From: Phoronis ovalis
Taxonomy: Eukaryota; Phoronida; Phoronidae
DNA length: 13,913 bases
Assembly: GCA_028565635.1 (NCBI GenBank)
Contig: JAOXYB010035306.1
Span: 1 to 13,913, forward strand
Direction of reading: 5' to 3'
Below are positions 1-13,805 of this stretch, one piece after another. The first letter of the stretch is position 1, and every line of letters begins with the position of its first letter. The notes beneath the pieces were generated by a model that saw nothing but the letters and a program-made list of their open reading frames with translations, was not told the origin of the DNA and searched no databases. Position numbers and translations under genes: made by a program.

Positions 1-233
1 ATTTATGATTTCCTATAAATGGGTCTAGAAGTTTACCGCCTTGCGGAAGTTGTACCCTGGGTACACTTCTGTAGTACGTACCCCTTACGACAACGACCCT
101 TTCTGCAGTAGTAATGTATTGTTATATAGATATTAGTATTTTTATATCTTTTGTACACTGTATTTAATAATATGTATCTATGGAATCTTTTAAATTCCGA
201 AATAAACTATATTATTATTATTATTATTATTAT
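1..233 (+). mobile_element. Probable 3' end of a non-LTR (LINE-like) retrotransposon
   Basis: No reading frame is preserved. What can be seen is an arrangement typical of LINE 3' termini: a strong stem-loop (46-69, GAAG(T)TGTACCC paired with GGGTACACTTC, one bulged T), then an AT-rich tail, then AATAAA at 201-206 followed directly by a short ATT tandem repeat. CR1/L2/RTE-type elements often end in such a stem-loop and 3' microsatellite. The 5' part lies outside the window, so clade and full length are unknown. It could instead be the 3' UTR of an unseen upstream gene. Confidence 0.4.
209..233. repeat. (ATT)n microsatellite
   Basis: About eight perfect ATT units follow an AATAAA signal. The position right behind a polyadenylation-like signal fits the simple-repeat tail of a retrotransposon better than a random microsatellite. 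A shorter interrupted TTA tract lies at about 501-519. Confidence 0.85.
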
Positions 234-1089
234 AAGCACTGTACCATACCCCACTCAGCAGTAAATATCTACAGTCAGTGCTCCAGGATATATAGTCCAA
301 CCATGACCCTTTATCAAGTTAAGCTTTTTGCATTTCAAGGACAAAGTGACTGTGAGACTTTAATGGTTCCTCGTTTGTTTTGGCCTCTTTCGGTATGGTC
401 CAAGACTGTCGAAAAGTGAGCAGGTTAACAAAGTGACAGTAGATTCACAACCACACAATCGAGTCATCAAAAAAGCATCAAAATTGAAACATATTTTTTA
501 TTTATTATTATTACTATTAGTCGGTGTTATGTAGCCCAATTTAATTTTTAATTCTCCTTTGCTAGTGGGGCCGCTGTTGACTTTGCGTCAGAAGAACACA
601 TCTTCCAAAGCAGTCAACAATAATAGATGATGTATCAGATGATTCAGAGCCCTGATAAAAGGTAAAATATACAACCCATCTCACAATCTGACAAGGCATC
701 CGGCAACTGAAACCGATCTCCCAACTCAAGTCAAATCCTGCTTCCTCTGTGCTTTCTTTATCTTTGCACTTTTTCTGACCAAAAAGATTACATACCGTGA
801 AAAACAAATGCTGATGCTAACATAACATACTAACAACGTATTTTCAGAGATGTTCCACTGAAAGTAAAGTTCAGGATTGTTTGAGAGTAGTCTGCTTCGA
901 ATTCCTTCGAGTTAGCTAAATTTCATAAAAATGTGGCTTGCGCGGAATATACAGTGAGATATACAATTTAATAGATATTACAATAGAACTAAGAAAACGC
1001 CACAAAAGCATTGCAGCTTTAGCATTTAAAGGTTCTAGGTTTAAGCGTGTGTTTGAGTAATATTAGCAAATATATTTAATTTTGTTGCA
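234..1089. other. Upstream intergenic region, no recognised gene
   Basis: No coding sequence can be named here. An 81-codon open frame on the minus strand (807-562) has a composition I do not recognise. It contains a good minus-strand splice donor (GTATGT, 795-790) and acceptor (TTTTATCAG before 651), so it is either chance or crossed by an intron; see findings. TTTATT at 497-506 would read as overlapping AATAAA signals on the minus strand. Confidence 0.5.
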
Positions 1090-1149
1090 ATGCCGATTGG
1101 TTATTTTGCGAATACTCTATTGAAACCGAGGTTTGATGAGCATCAGTAA
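1090..1149 (+). promoter_or_regulatory. Upstream ORF before TEX261 (19 codons)
   Basis: An ATG at 1090 opens 19 codons ending in TAA at 1147-1149, 30 bases before the TEX261 start and in the same frame. The stop proves that the main frame cannot extend upstream past 1147. The short ORF would matter for translation only if the transcript starts above 1090, which the sequence does not show. Confidence 0.25.
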
Positions 1150-1179
1150 TACCAAAGCGAACAGCGAGGCACATCAAAA

Positions 1180-5245
<4,066 letters not shown>

Positions 5246-5287
5246 CTATGGCCGAAGATGATAGCATAATTTATGTTTTAGGCTGGA

Positions 5288-5293
5288 AATAAA
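5288..5293 (+). terminator. Candidate TEX261 polyadenylation signal
   Basis: AATAAA lies 43 bases after the TEX261 stop codon. Two more AATAAA hexamers occur at 5358-5363 and 5364-5369, so alternative cleavage sites are possible. Confidence 0.5.
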
Positions 5294-6906
5294 CTGCCTT
5301 GCCTGCAAAATAGTTGTTTTTAAAAAGATAGACAGCAAGTGAGAAACAAGTTAGGGTAATAAAAATAAAAAACAAAGGAGTGATGATGAGGCACCTTTTG
5401 GAAATTACAGGGATTTGAAGTGTAGGAAGAGCAAAACATAATCTGGGAGTAACAGATCTCTCTAAAGAATGCATTCCGAACCTTCATACATTTCTGGCAA
5501 ACAGCTTGTTTTATAGTGAATGACTCAATTTTTTGTATGACATTTTAAAAGTAGTGGAGGTGGCATTTTCAAACAGATTAACGATCAGAAGTGAGTACTA
5601 AGATATGCTTCATATGATATCAAAAAATTAATACCTGAGAGTGACGAGCAGTAACCATCAGAAATTCTGTGGCTACAATAATGCTTTTTCTTCCAAAATA
5701 TCCTATAGTGCACTCAAGTATGTCATGCATTGGAAATATTGCTTTTATAACCTGTAATAATATTTTTTATGAAGAGCAACTATAGAAAACTAAATTCCCG
5801 GCACGTCATAACACGATAGTTATAAATTAGAATATGTACGATATTGTTAGTCATTTTTTACATAACAAAACTGGATATGACCACAGATATGTGTAAGCAT
5901 TGCAGCTATATAAAAGACTAATAAGAGTTGGTACCCTACTGGTGAACCCTTCATATCATCTTGTTCAGATATGATGCAGTTTGTAACAAGTTACAGATTT
6001 AAAATGAAATACAGTTATATTTAAATGTGATTTTTATCAAAATATATTTATTAACAATCTAACAATTGCATATAAACACACAATAGGAAACACTTGTAAT
6101 TATAATCACAAAATGTCTGTTTGAAAAAGATGTACTGACTAGTCATTTAATGTACATTTTGTTTTAAAAAGTATCAAAATATAGAACATCACATGAAAGA
6201 ATGTAATCAGTTATACACTAACATTCAAATGCTATTTGTCTTCAGCTTTAAAATGTAAAATACAAAAGGTAAAAGTATTATATTGTATCATTATCAGTAA
6301 TATAACAGCTAGCACTAATGTACAATCTCTTCCATTGTATGTACTGTCGTGCAAACTGAAAGAACCTAGATTTTCTAATTTACATAAAATGTCTAGTGAT
6401 AATGCAAGCAGCAAGCAAAAATTAATGCCTTTCACCAATAAGAATACGTTTAGTAATTGTCACACAGAAATATGGTTTAAAATATACATTATATACAAGT
6501 AAGTGTATATTTTTTAATATTTTTAAAATATAAATTATGTAAAAATTAATATCTGAAAATTGTAATTATATACCAGTTTTGTAGCCTCCATACTTCCCAT
6601 GTTTGAAATCTGAGCTTAAAGTGCAAACTGCAGTCTCTCGTAAACCTTTTTTGCAAACACAATCTTGATATAAACAAGAAAAGTCTTAAGACAGGTGCTC
6701 ACAGTATTTTCAAATAAATAATTCTGTATGAGCACCAAACTTGTACACATAAAATGTTGATAAGCTAATGCATTATTTGTGCACAGCAGTTTCACAGATG
6801 TATAATTGTAAATGTTATTTTTGAATATTACCCGTTAGTATTATGCAATAGCAGTAGAGATAATTTAGTCATCATCTCAGCTGAACAATCCAGTTAACTT
6901 TTAACC
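5294..6906. other. AT-rich intergenic / 3' UTR region between convergent genes
   Basis: No gene is supported. Small opposing open frames around 6232-6502 are short, AT-driven and lack recognisable sequence. The stretch probably holds the 3' UTRs of TEX261 and ANKRD53 plus spacer. Another minus-strand AATAAA (TTTATT on +) is at 6047-6052. Confidence 0.5.
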
Positions 6907-6912
6907 TTTATT
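6907..6912 (-). terminator. Candidate ANKRD53 polyadenylation signal
   Basis: TTTATT on the + strand reads AATAAA on the minus strand, about 390 bases after the ANKRD53 stop. It is the first such hexamer downstream, which would give a moderate 3' UTR. Confidence 0.4.
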
Positions 6913-7298
6913 AATACCAGCTACAGATATAAGTTTAACAGACTGAATTTTTGTTGTCAACAACCTATCAATTAAACTGAGCTGCAAGTGCCAACTGGGT
7001 GTTAAATTAACTGGAAAATATTGCTTGTAATTAAGCTAAAATTAAACAATCTAATTAGATTTTAAAGAGAAATGGAAGAGATTAGCAGAGTCTATTTGTA
7101 CATCAAACAAATTCAAGATAGTATTCTATGAAGGTCACAATATCAGCCTAATACACTCGTAAACTCCCGAAAACGTGTACAATTAGGTTTTTGAATTGGA
7201 AATTTATGTGATTTGCACTATAACCTGGATTCTCATTTGTGAGAAGTATGGTAAGATTGAGTACACCGCTGTAAACAAATAAATAGTCTTTGAAAGTC

Positions 7299-10200
7299 TC
7301 ACATATTCAAAGCACTGAAGTTAACATCATATTCATTTCCTTTAATATGGGGGTAATGGTTTGGTTTTGTGAACATTCTCAAGGTACCCAAAACTTTATC
7401 GATAGGATAGCTATTTTTACTGGAAATATGGGACAGTTCTGTTGTAGATGATGATAATGAATTTCTTGAAACTGACGAAGTTTTTGATGTTTCTGTACGT
7501 GCGGTTAACCTATTGTTTTCTAAACAATTTAGAAAAAGTTCCGAGTCAAATGCGTTTGACAAATGCATGGTGATTTCTGAACGTGGTATTTGATCAATGT
7601 CATATTTGTGCTTTGCTTGCACATCTACCATATTCTGACATTTATGTACAACTGGACGTTCTAATTTTGTTGGATCTCTTGCTAACATTTTTTCTACAAC
7701 ATCTTTTGGTAAATCTGGTTCTCTAAGCTTTGAGGCAATAGTTACATTTAATTTTTTTCGTTCACCACCGGGATTTGTTAAGACAGCTAAGGGGTTATTC
7801 ACTCTAAGTTCAGCTGGCATAGATCTATGAGTAGGAAGGCATGAGTACACATCTCTGGGATAACAGTCTTTTAAATTAGTTATGTACTGTTTGCCAACAA
7901 CAAATGTTGATTTACTCCATTCCTCTGGATTAGTGAAATATGGTTTATGTTCAAATACTTTTCTCTGATGTTCTTTTTCTGTTTGTTTTTTCTTAATTTC
8001 TGTATTTTCATGTAAGCCCGATTCGTCTTCTGAATCTACAGGTACATCAAGATCATCTGATTCCTCTTTTTTTGTCTGGAAAGATTTCTTTGAAGCAATT
8101 TGCACTCGATTTTTACCTGGACCTGGTGGAGGTCTCGCATACTTGTCTTCTCTGCGTTGAGATAATGGTGTTGTAGTCTGGCGACTATTTGTACGATGCA
8201 ATGTTTCTCTTGTGGACATGCCTCCTCTACTTTCCGGTATAGGCAATAGCTCTGTTTCTTCTTTAAGGTCACCTAAATCACCTTTGATCTCACGACTTTT
8301 GCCCTTTCCTTTCTTTTTCTTTGCTGCTTCCTTCCGTCTTTCTTCCTCTTCCTTAGCTTTACGTTGTTCAAGGGTTAATGGACCTGTGTTTTTCTGTGGT
8401 AATTCACGGTCATTCAGCCAGTTACTGTAACGTAAATAAAATATAACACATTTAACATTTCATGGAATTATAGTTTCATCTTCTTGACTGTGCATGATTG
8501 TTAAGAATATTTAAATGGCCTATGTTTGTTTCCAAGGCATTTTCTCACATGATTCATTTATAAAACATTGCATTCAGGGAAAATGTGGCTCACTGTTGTA
8601 TTAAGTGCATGCAAAAAGAGTACTCTGATTGTCAGTATAAATATCCGACATAATTATATGAAGTTCATCCAGTATAAAATCTTAGTACATCAAGAAATTC
8701 AATTAATCAGCATGTAAATGGTTGTGTTAAATGAATGCAGGATGCACATGTAGTTGTACTGTGTCATTCAATTACGCTAAGAATATTAACTTTTCAGACT
8801 GTAGGGTCACCTTTATTGTTTTGATGTAAAAAAAATATTATATCTGAACTTTTAGTATGATTTTACCTGTTTATGTTATTTAGATTTGCTCACCTGAATG
8901 CAAGTTGACCATAAAATTCATTGCCAGCTTTTCGTTCCTCCTCTTCTGCAAGATCTTGTAGTGCTTGTTGCATTTTAACTTTTTTCAACTGGGACATTTC
9001 CATGGCAACATATTCTTTACTTTGATGCCACATCTCTGCCGCAAGAATTCTAAAAGCGAGTTATTGTAATTTGTGTGACAACAAAGGAACATAAAACTTG
9101 TTATTAACAAAATTGACTGAGCTTGCTGTCAATCTCAGTACCAGCACAAATGAAATCATCATAATTAAGAGTGCATAATTACAAAAATAGTGAATATTTC
9201 CTTTCATATATATAAAACAGCAAAACGACTCTACTCCTAATCACAAGCTCATGAACAGAGAAATACTCAACTGGTTTGGACAGTTATCATCCTCTTGTTG
9301 CACATAACATGATATTATGCTTACATACCAAAAGGCTGACAATATGAGCACTCTTTGAATAATTAGGATTCCATTAAAAAGAGACAAAGATAGTAGCACA
9401 TGTCCACAGAAAAGAATGAGACAGCAGAACACTGCAGAGGCTAAATGCCCTATAAAGGTAAACAGGAATGTGTAATATTATTTTATTAAAATATGGCATA
9501 TTTAAACTGTACCTAGCACATTTTCTGTGTCCCCATAATTTAGCAAGATCAATAGGGAGGTGACCTCTGCGATCTTTGCTATCTACAAAAGCTCCAGCTT
9601 CCACCAATGCTTTTAGACACTGGACATGGCCTTCACTCGCAGCCTGGTGTACTGGTGTGATTCCATCCTCATTTGCTCTAAAAGGAAAAATATTTTCCAA
9701 ATTTCTCAGAACGCTTTAGCTTTTTTTTATTGTAATGTAATACTCCAGTAAGTGAAAACATAAAAACAAAAAAATAGATTGATTATGCAAGAAATTATTT
9801 TAATTTATATAATTATTTATATAACTGGTTAATATCCAACATTATAATATCATGCGGCTTTTAAAAAAGTAAAACTATTAAATCAATACTAGGTTTAATT
9901 TAATTTAATTTAGAGTCTATTACAAATCCTCAGGTTAAATAGTTTGAATTCTGTCATATGACCTGATAAAAACCATATTTGGAAAAAAATGTGTTTTCAA
10001 ATTTTAATTTTTAATAAAAGTTAGGTAAAAAAAACCTGCATCTATAAACTTGAAACTCTGCATAAATGAGCTATACATATATCTACAAAATCAGATTTTT
10101 GAAGTTTTGCTTTACTCCATTGATTTTTGTCACAGTAAATTTAAGGGTCAGATCAAAATCAGAAAATTTCTAACCTTTAAACTTTGAAATTTCACAACTT

Positions 10201-12569
10201 TTAAACAAAGCAAAACTTTAAAAAAATTGAGACAATAATTGTTTCAATATAGATAAAGATAGCTTTTGCCAAATTTCCGAGCTTGGTAGCGGCCGGCAAC
10301 GGATTTTGATCTAATTTTATTGAAAATTGAAATTCGAAAAAGCAAAAACTTTTCCCAAAATGGACACTTATCAGATGTGAAACTTATTTTAATCTTTATT
10401 TTTGCATGTCTTTCTCTTCATTTATAGCTTTGGCCAAATTACAGAGTTTTTTTGTATCTCGAGTCCTTAGAGTTGTAGGTGTTCCATTTTGTCTAGTTGG
10501 TACACATGTATATTAATATGTACAGCTGCCATATAATTTATGTATTTGTACATTCCTTCGTACATATAGTAATAAATAAATATAATAAATTATTAACTAA
10601 AACATTCATTTTGTTACTTACGCATTAGGATCTCCTCCTTTGTGTAGAATATATTCCAGGCATTGAAATGCTCTTTTACCAGTCTGATTACTGATACAAA
10701 GATGCACAGGTTGCCATCCAGTAGTGCTGAGCAGATTAATGCCAACCTTCATTTTTTCAATTAGAAATTTTAAACAATCCAATCTCCCATGTACTGAAGC
10801 AATATGAACTGGAGCCAATCCCTGGAAAGAAAAATTATAAATATAATTAAACTTTTAAATAGTTTACAATGTATAGGAATCTTTACATTTGAACAAAATG
10901 TCCTTATATGGTATAGAAGAGCTCATGATCGATGTAGAATTATCAAACATTAAAATATGCAAATACCTCCTCCACAAAGATTTCTAGCTGTATATATACT
11001 TACTAGCTTTCAGTATTGTTATTCATTACCTACTAATTTAAAAAAATATATTGATCATATTGTTAGAAAGTTCTGTTTTGAGAGCAGTCAGTCATCAGAG
11101 TCACGCATGTTGTGTTCAGTTTAGTCTAAAAGTCATTAAAGTAGTTTAGTGATAAATCTTACTCGGTGATAATGAATCAATTAACATAATTAACTATGAT
11201 CAAATGAACCTTAATAGTTATAATTCTATTGATTGTTTTTAGCATAATTACAACGACTGTAATAATTGATTAAACAATTATCGGGTCTGTGTTCACAATC
11301 ACAAAATTTAGTTTATTTAACTTAAATTTTAACTTAATAATTTATAAAGTAGTACAAAACAATCAGTGCAATTATATATGTTCAAGAATTAGAACAAACT
11401 TATTTTAATTTAATTGTTAGTATTAATAGTTAAAAGTATAATTGCACAATCAGAAGATATTATTACTGTAACAGTAAAAACTATGAATTAATTAATATTT
11501 CTTGACATCATCAAAAAAAAGACTTTAAAATAAACAAAAGGATCAACTAACAGAATTATAGAACAAGACTTTATAAAGGAAGATGCTGTTATTTTTAATA
11601 ACAATCAACAAAATAAAAAAAAAATCTTTATGGTTTTAAAAGTAATATATAACCCTCAATGATGAACAATTAAACAATGTGAACTGCAATGGAAGTATCG
11701 TGCCATACAAGTCTATGTCATAAAGCTGAAATGATATTTATTCAAAAGCACAATTATACTAAAATATTGATTATCAATAAACTCAGTCTATAAAAGAAAC
11801 GAATCCTATTGAATTAATTACTGCTGCTTTAGTTAAAATCGCTCTTTTTAAATGGTTAAATGTATATAGGGAACTAAAAAGGTAGTTAATGTTAATCTTT
11901 TTAAAAATATAATGCTTAGGTAATTATTAAATTGTATCATGAATTCTTGCATAATTATTTATATACAGCAAAAAAACTATGTACTAACATTTTTATCAAA
12001 ATCCACATAGCCTCTGTTTTCTTTAATTGCATGCTTCAACCATTCTAAATCGCCAATAGCAGCTGCCATAAACTGATCTTCATTTGGTTTTCTTTCCTGC
12101 AAAGTATTAAATAAAAGCTGCAAACCATCGTATACTAGCTGACTGTACCAGTGATCAAATATGTAACATTAGTGTGTTGTGATGGTAGGTGTATAATCCC
12201 TTTTATAATCAGATCAGAACTTATAATGTTAGGGCCTTACTATCGTAGACAGTAGATATTAAGCTAATGTACAGTTATAACCAAGACATTTCGCTGCAAT
12301 TATACTGTCTAGTTTTATACAATATGTCGTTAATGCATGCCAGGTGAAAGGGCGGTTAAAACTCTGCAAAAAGCCAACATTCATTAACGCAAGGGAGGTC
12401 TTTGGTTCTTAAAAAAGGATGGTTGGCCAAGCAACTTCTAAACTCTTACCTTTATGACTGTTATTCTCCGACGACCCGAAGTTGAAGATTTTGTCACTGT
12501 GTAAGCACCAGACGAGTCCAAATTCGTTCGAGCCGAATTGTCGGTAATAACAGATCCACCAGCTGGCAT
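7299..12569 (-). CDS. ANKRD53: Ankyrin repeat domain-containing protein 53
   Basis: The minus-strand CDS joins 12569-12450, 12096-11989, 10821-10622, 9677-9513, 9049-8894 and 8424-7299. All introns are GT-AG; it encodes 624 aa against about 530 in human. The human protein is reported to bind DDA3 and act in spindle dynamics and cytokinesis. Residues 1-40 are a Ser/Thr-rich leader. Ankyrin repeats span about 45-200, with cores MAAAIGDLEWLK, APVHIASVHGRLDCLKFL, QPVHLC, TPVHQAASEGHVQCLKAL and LPIDLAKLWGHRKCAR. A charged helix (about 203-245, probably coiled coil), then AFSNWLNDRE and a lysine-rich tract (KEAAKKKKGKGK) follow. The C-terminal block (about 500-560, LPKDVVEKML to HLSNAFDSELFLNCLE) matches the human C-terminus. 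The ATG at 12569 has A at -3 and an upstream in-frame stop. Exon 1 is the least certain because its leader is poorly conserved. Confidence 0.93.
8425..8893 (-). other. ANKRD53 intron 5
   Basis: The donor is GTGAGC and the acceptor TTACAG. The sequence is AT-rich, with no repeat, RNA gene or reading frame that I can support. Confidence 0.85.
9050..9512 (-). other. ANKRD53 intron 4
   Basis: The donor is GTACAG and the acceptor TTTTAG. Open frames seen here run on from the ankyrin exon into the intron and are not coding. No other feature is visible. Confidence 0.85.
9678..10621 (-). other. ANKRD53 intron 3, with possible unclassified repeat
   Basis: The donor is GTAAGT and the acceptor TTTTAG. 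Most of it is A/T-rich. A short GC-rich patch at 10284-10302 (GGTAGCGGCCGGCAACGG) and a 24-nt motif present twice (10261-10284 and 10426-10449, 20 of 24 matching) suggest remains of a repetitive element. I cannot classify it. Confidence 0.5.
10822..11988 (-). other. ANKRD53 intron 2
   Basis: The donor is GTTAGT and the acceptor TTTCCAG. Nearly 1.2 kb of very AT-rich sequence rich in ATTAATT-type words. I see no gene, tRNA or clear transposon. Confidence 0.8.
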
Positions 12570-12589
12570 TTTTGTTACTGGAGAAATGT

Positions 12590-12616
12590 TTACTTTACCA
12601 GTTCCGTGAATATCAT
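12590..12616 (-). promoter_or_regulatory. Short upstream ORF before ANKRD53 (8 codons)
   Basis: On the minus strand an ATG at 12616 opens eight codons and ends in TAA at 12592-12590, 20 bases before the ANKRD53 ATG and in another frame. It is relevant only if the transcript begins above 12616. Confidence 0.25.
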
Positions 12617-12902
12617 ACAATGAACTTAATTATTGCTACGTTAAAGTTGTATTGCTGAAACAAACTTGATAAAACTTCTCAAGAGTTTGTTACCTACGTC
12701 GGTTGCGTGCTGACGGTGTTGTCGAGATTGATTACATCAACCAAATGTAGTTTAAAAAATAATTATTTATAAATAGTAACATAGTTACATATATAAAAAT
12801 TTCACGCAAAAATTTTCTATAAGGAAGATTTTCAAATCTATAAGTAATAGCAACTCGTAATTAGTTATGGTTATCGTTTTTCTTCAATCTTATAAAATAT
12901 TA

Positions 12903-12918
12903 ATGGGATCAATCCCAT
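12903..12918. promoter_or_regulatory. Inverted repeat ATGGGAT-CA-ATCCCAT
   Basis: Two perfect 7-nt arms are separated by two bases, 23 bases from the YY1-like site, in the shared promoter interval. It could be a dimeric factor site. No factor is assigned. Confidence 0.4.
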
Positions 12919-12941
12919 AGTGCACCGACATAGCAACGAGT

Positions 12942-12953
12942 CAAAATGGCGGC
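12942..12953 (+). promoter_or_regulatory. YY1-type motif CAAAATGGCGGC
   Basis: This is an exact match to the AAnATGGCGGC core recognised by YY1/Pho. In many animal promoters this motif lies just downstream of the start site, oriented with transcription. Here the orientation points toward ENO4, about 90 bases before the presumed 5' UTR splice donor, so ENO4 transcription plausibly begins near 12930-12950. Confidence 0.6.
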
Positions 12954-13044
12954 TATGTGAATTTTCCATTCGGCCTAGAAAATAATATTCTGAACGTTTT
13001 GAAAGTTTACGCTGCAAAATACATCTGAGATAACCAGTTACAAG

Positions 13045-13230
13045 GTAAGAAATTTATGTGTTTTCATATTAATCCACACTGTCCTTAGTAAAAGAATCGG
13101 TTAGAATGTCTGTTGTTCAGTGCATTTTGCACCGTATCCCGTACGACTAATTATGTCTATGGTGTATATATATACGTATATAAGTCCCCAGTCATGACAT
13201 GTACGTAGTATAGATTTATTTTCTTCGTAG
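13045..13230 (+). other. Predicted 5' UTR intron of ENO4
   Basis: CAAG followed by GTAAGA at 13045 is a strong donor. TTTATTTTCTTCGTAG ending at 13230 is a strong acceptor with a pyrimidine tract, 13 bases before the ENO4 ATG. Together they imply a noncoding first exon ending at 13044 and a 186-nt intron. This fits a start site near the YY1 motif better than one at the TATATAAG inside the intron. Confidence 0.55.
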
Positions 13231-13243
13231 TCGCGTGAACACA

Positions 13244-13435
13244 ATGACATCTTTAGCAGCACCATCTAGTATGGGAATGAGCAGGAATACTTCGACAGCG
13301 AGAGCAGCTAGAGAAATGTATGATATGAAAAAGAGAGCAATGCAATATTATGCTGAAAATGGAGTACCTGATAAAATGGAAGAAATTTTAAATGCCATGT
13401 TTCATGAAGAACCAAATGATCCCTATGGACACGTG
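13244..13435 (+). CDS. ENO4: Enolase 4, first coding exon (partial gene)
   Basis: The ATG at 13244 opens 64 codons ending GGA CAC GTG before the donor GTAAG at 13436, phase 0; the rest lies beyond the window. The string KKRAMQYYAENGVPDKMEEI through NDPYGHV aligns with the human ENO4 N-terminus (QAMEYYRENDVPRRLEELL through ADVYGHL). ENO4 is the divergent enolase of sperm flagella; mouse loss is reported to damage sperm motility and structure. The enolase barrel and active site are not in this window, so catalysis cannot be judged. The N-terminal helix pair has the VPxxxEEILN...EPxDPYGH pattern of RIIa/Dpy-30-like docking domains. The first 30 residues are Ser/Ala/Thr-rich and variable. The frame runs on past the donor to a stop at about 13500, which is intronic. 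Confidence 0.88.
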
Positions 13436-13805
13436 GTAAGACTTCATGAATTTAAAGTGAAATTTTCGTTTTGCCGAACGATTGCCTGGCAAAAAATGTA
13501 AATCTAATATAAATTAATGATTATAGCAAAATATCTCATACATTTATATTCATGAAACATGTTCATATAATTCATAATTTGTGTGTAAAGCAAGCAGTTT
13601 GCAGTTTTGGGCATTAGGTACATGTTTTTAAAATACATTTGTTGGATTTTTTTTGTAACATATATTTAAAATACACAAAACGGTGCCCATATAAGATTTT
13701 TGTCATCTCTTATAACTGTAATAAGTTCATTTTTGGGAGTGCACTTGCCTATTAACAAAGCAATAGATGATATCTTTCCTAGTTTCAGTCTAGTTATTTA
13801 TTTGG
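13436..13805 (+). other. ENO4 intron 1 (5' part)
   Basis: AT-rich intron sequence after the GTAAG donor. No repeat, exon or RNA gene is supported. Confidence 0.7.

Larger units (their letters stand above)
12570..13243. promoter_or_regulatory. Divergent ANKRD53-ENO4 promoter interval
   Basis: The two start codons face away from each other 674 bp apart, so both promoters must lie here or overlap. Candidate elements are an inverted repeat at 12903-12918, a YY1-type motif at 12942-12953, and TATATAAG at 13177-13184, 60 bases before the ENO4 ATG. The TATA-like word sits in a 14-nt palindromic TA run (13169-13182) and may be fortuitous. Transcription starts are not visible in sequence. Confidence 0.6.

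Noticed and set aside
6232-6502. Opposed 68- and 88-codon frames in the intergenic spacer
   Set aside because: AT-rich, no recognisable motif, and both strands open by chance over the same interval.
8036-8430. Open frames overlapping ANKRD53 exon 6 in other frames or antisense
   Set aside because: They are composition shadows of the lysine- and glutamate-rich coding sequence; the antisense one reads as low-complexity Phe/Ser/Leu.
9241-9432. 63-codon hydrophobic minus-strand frame
   Set aside because: It is intron 4 sequence of ANKRD53 with no splice or homology support.
12923-12937. RFX X-box at GCACCGACATAGCAAC near the ENO4 promoter
   Set aside because: Only the AGCAAC half matches; no GTNRCC half lies at an allowed spacing.
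13177-13184. TATATAAG as the ENO4 TATA box
   Set aside because: It falls inside the predicted 5' UTR intron and a TA-rich palindrome, so it is only a weak alternative.
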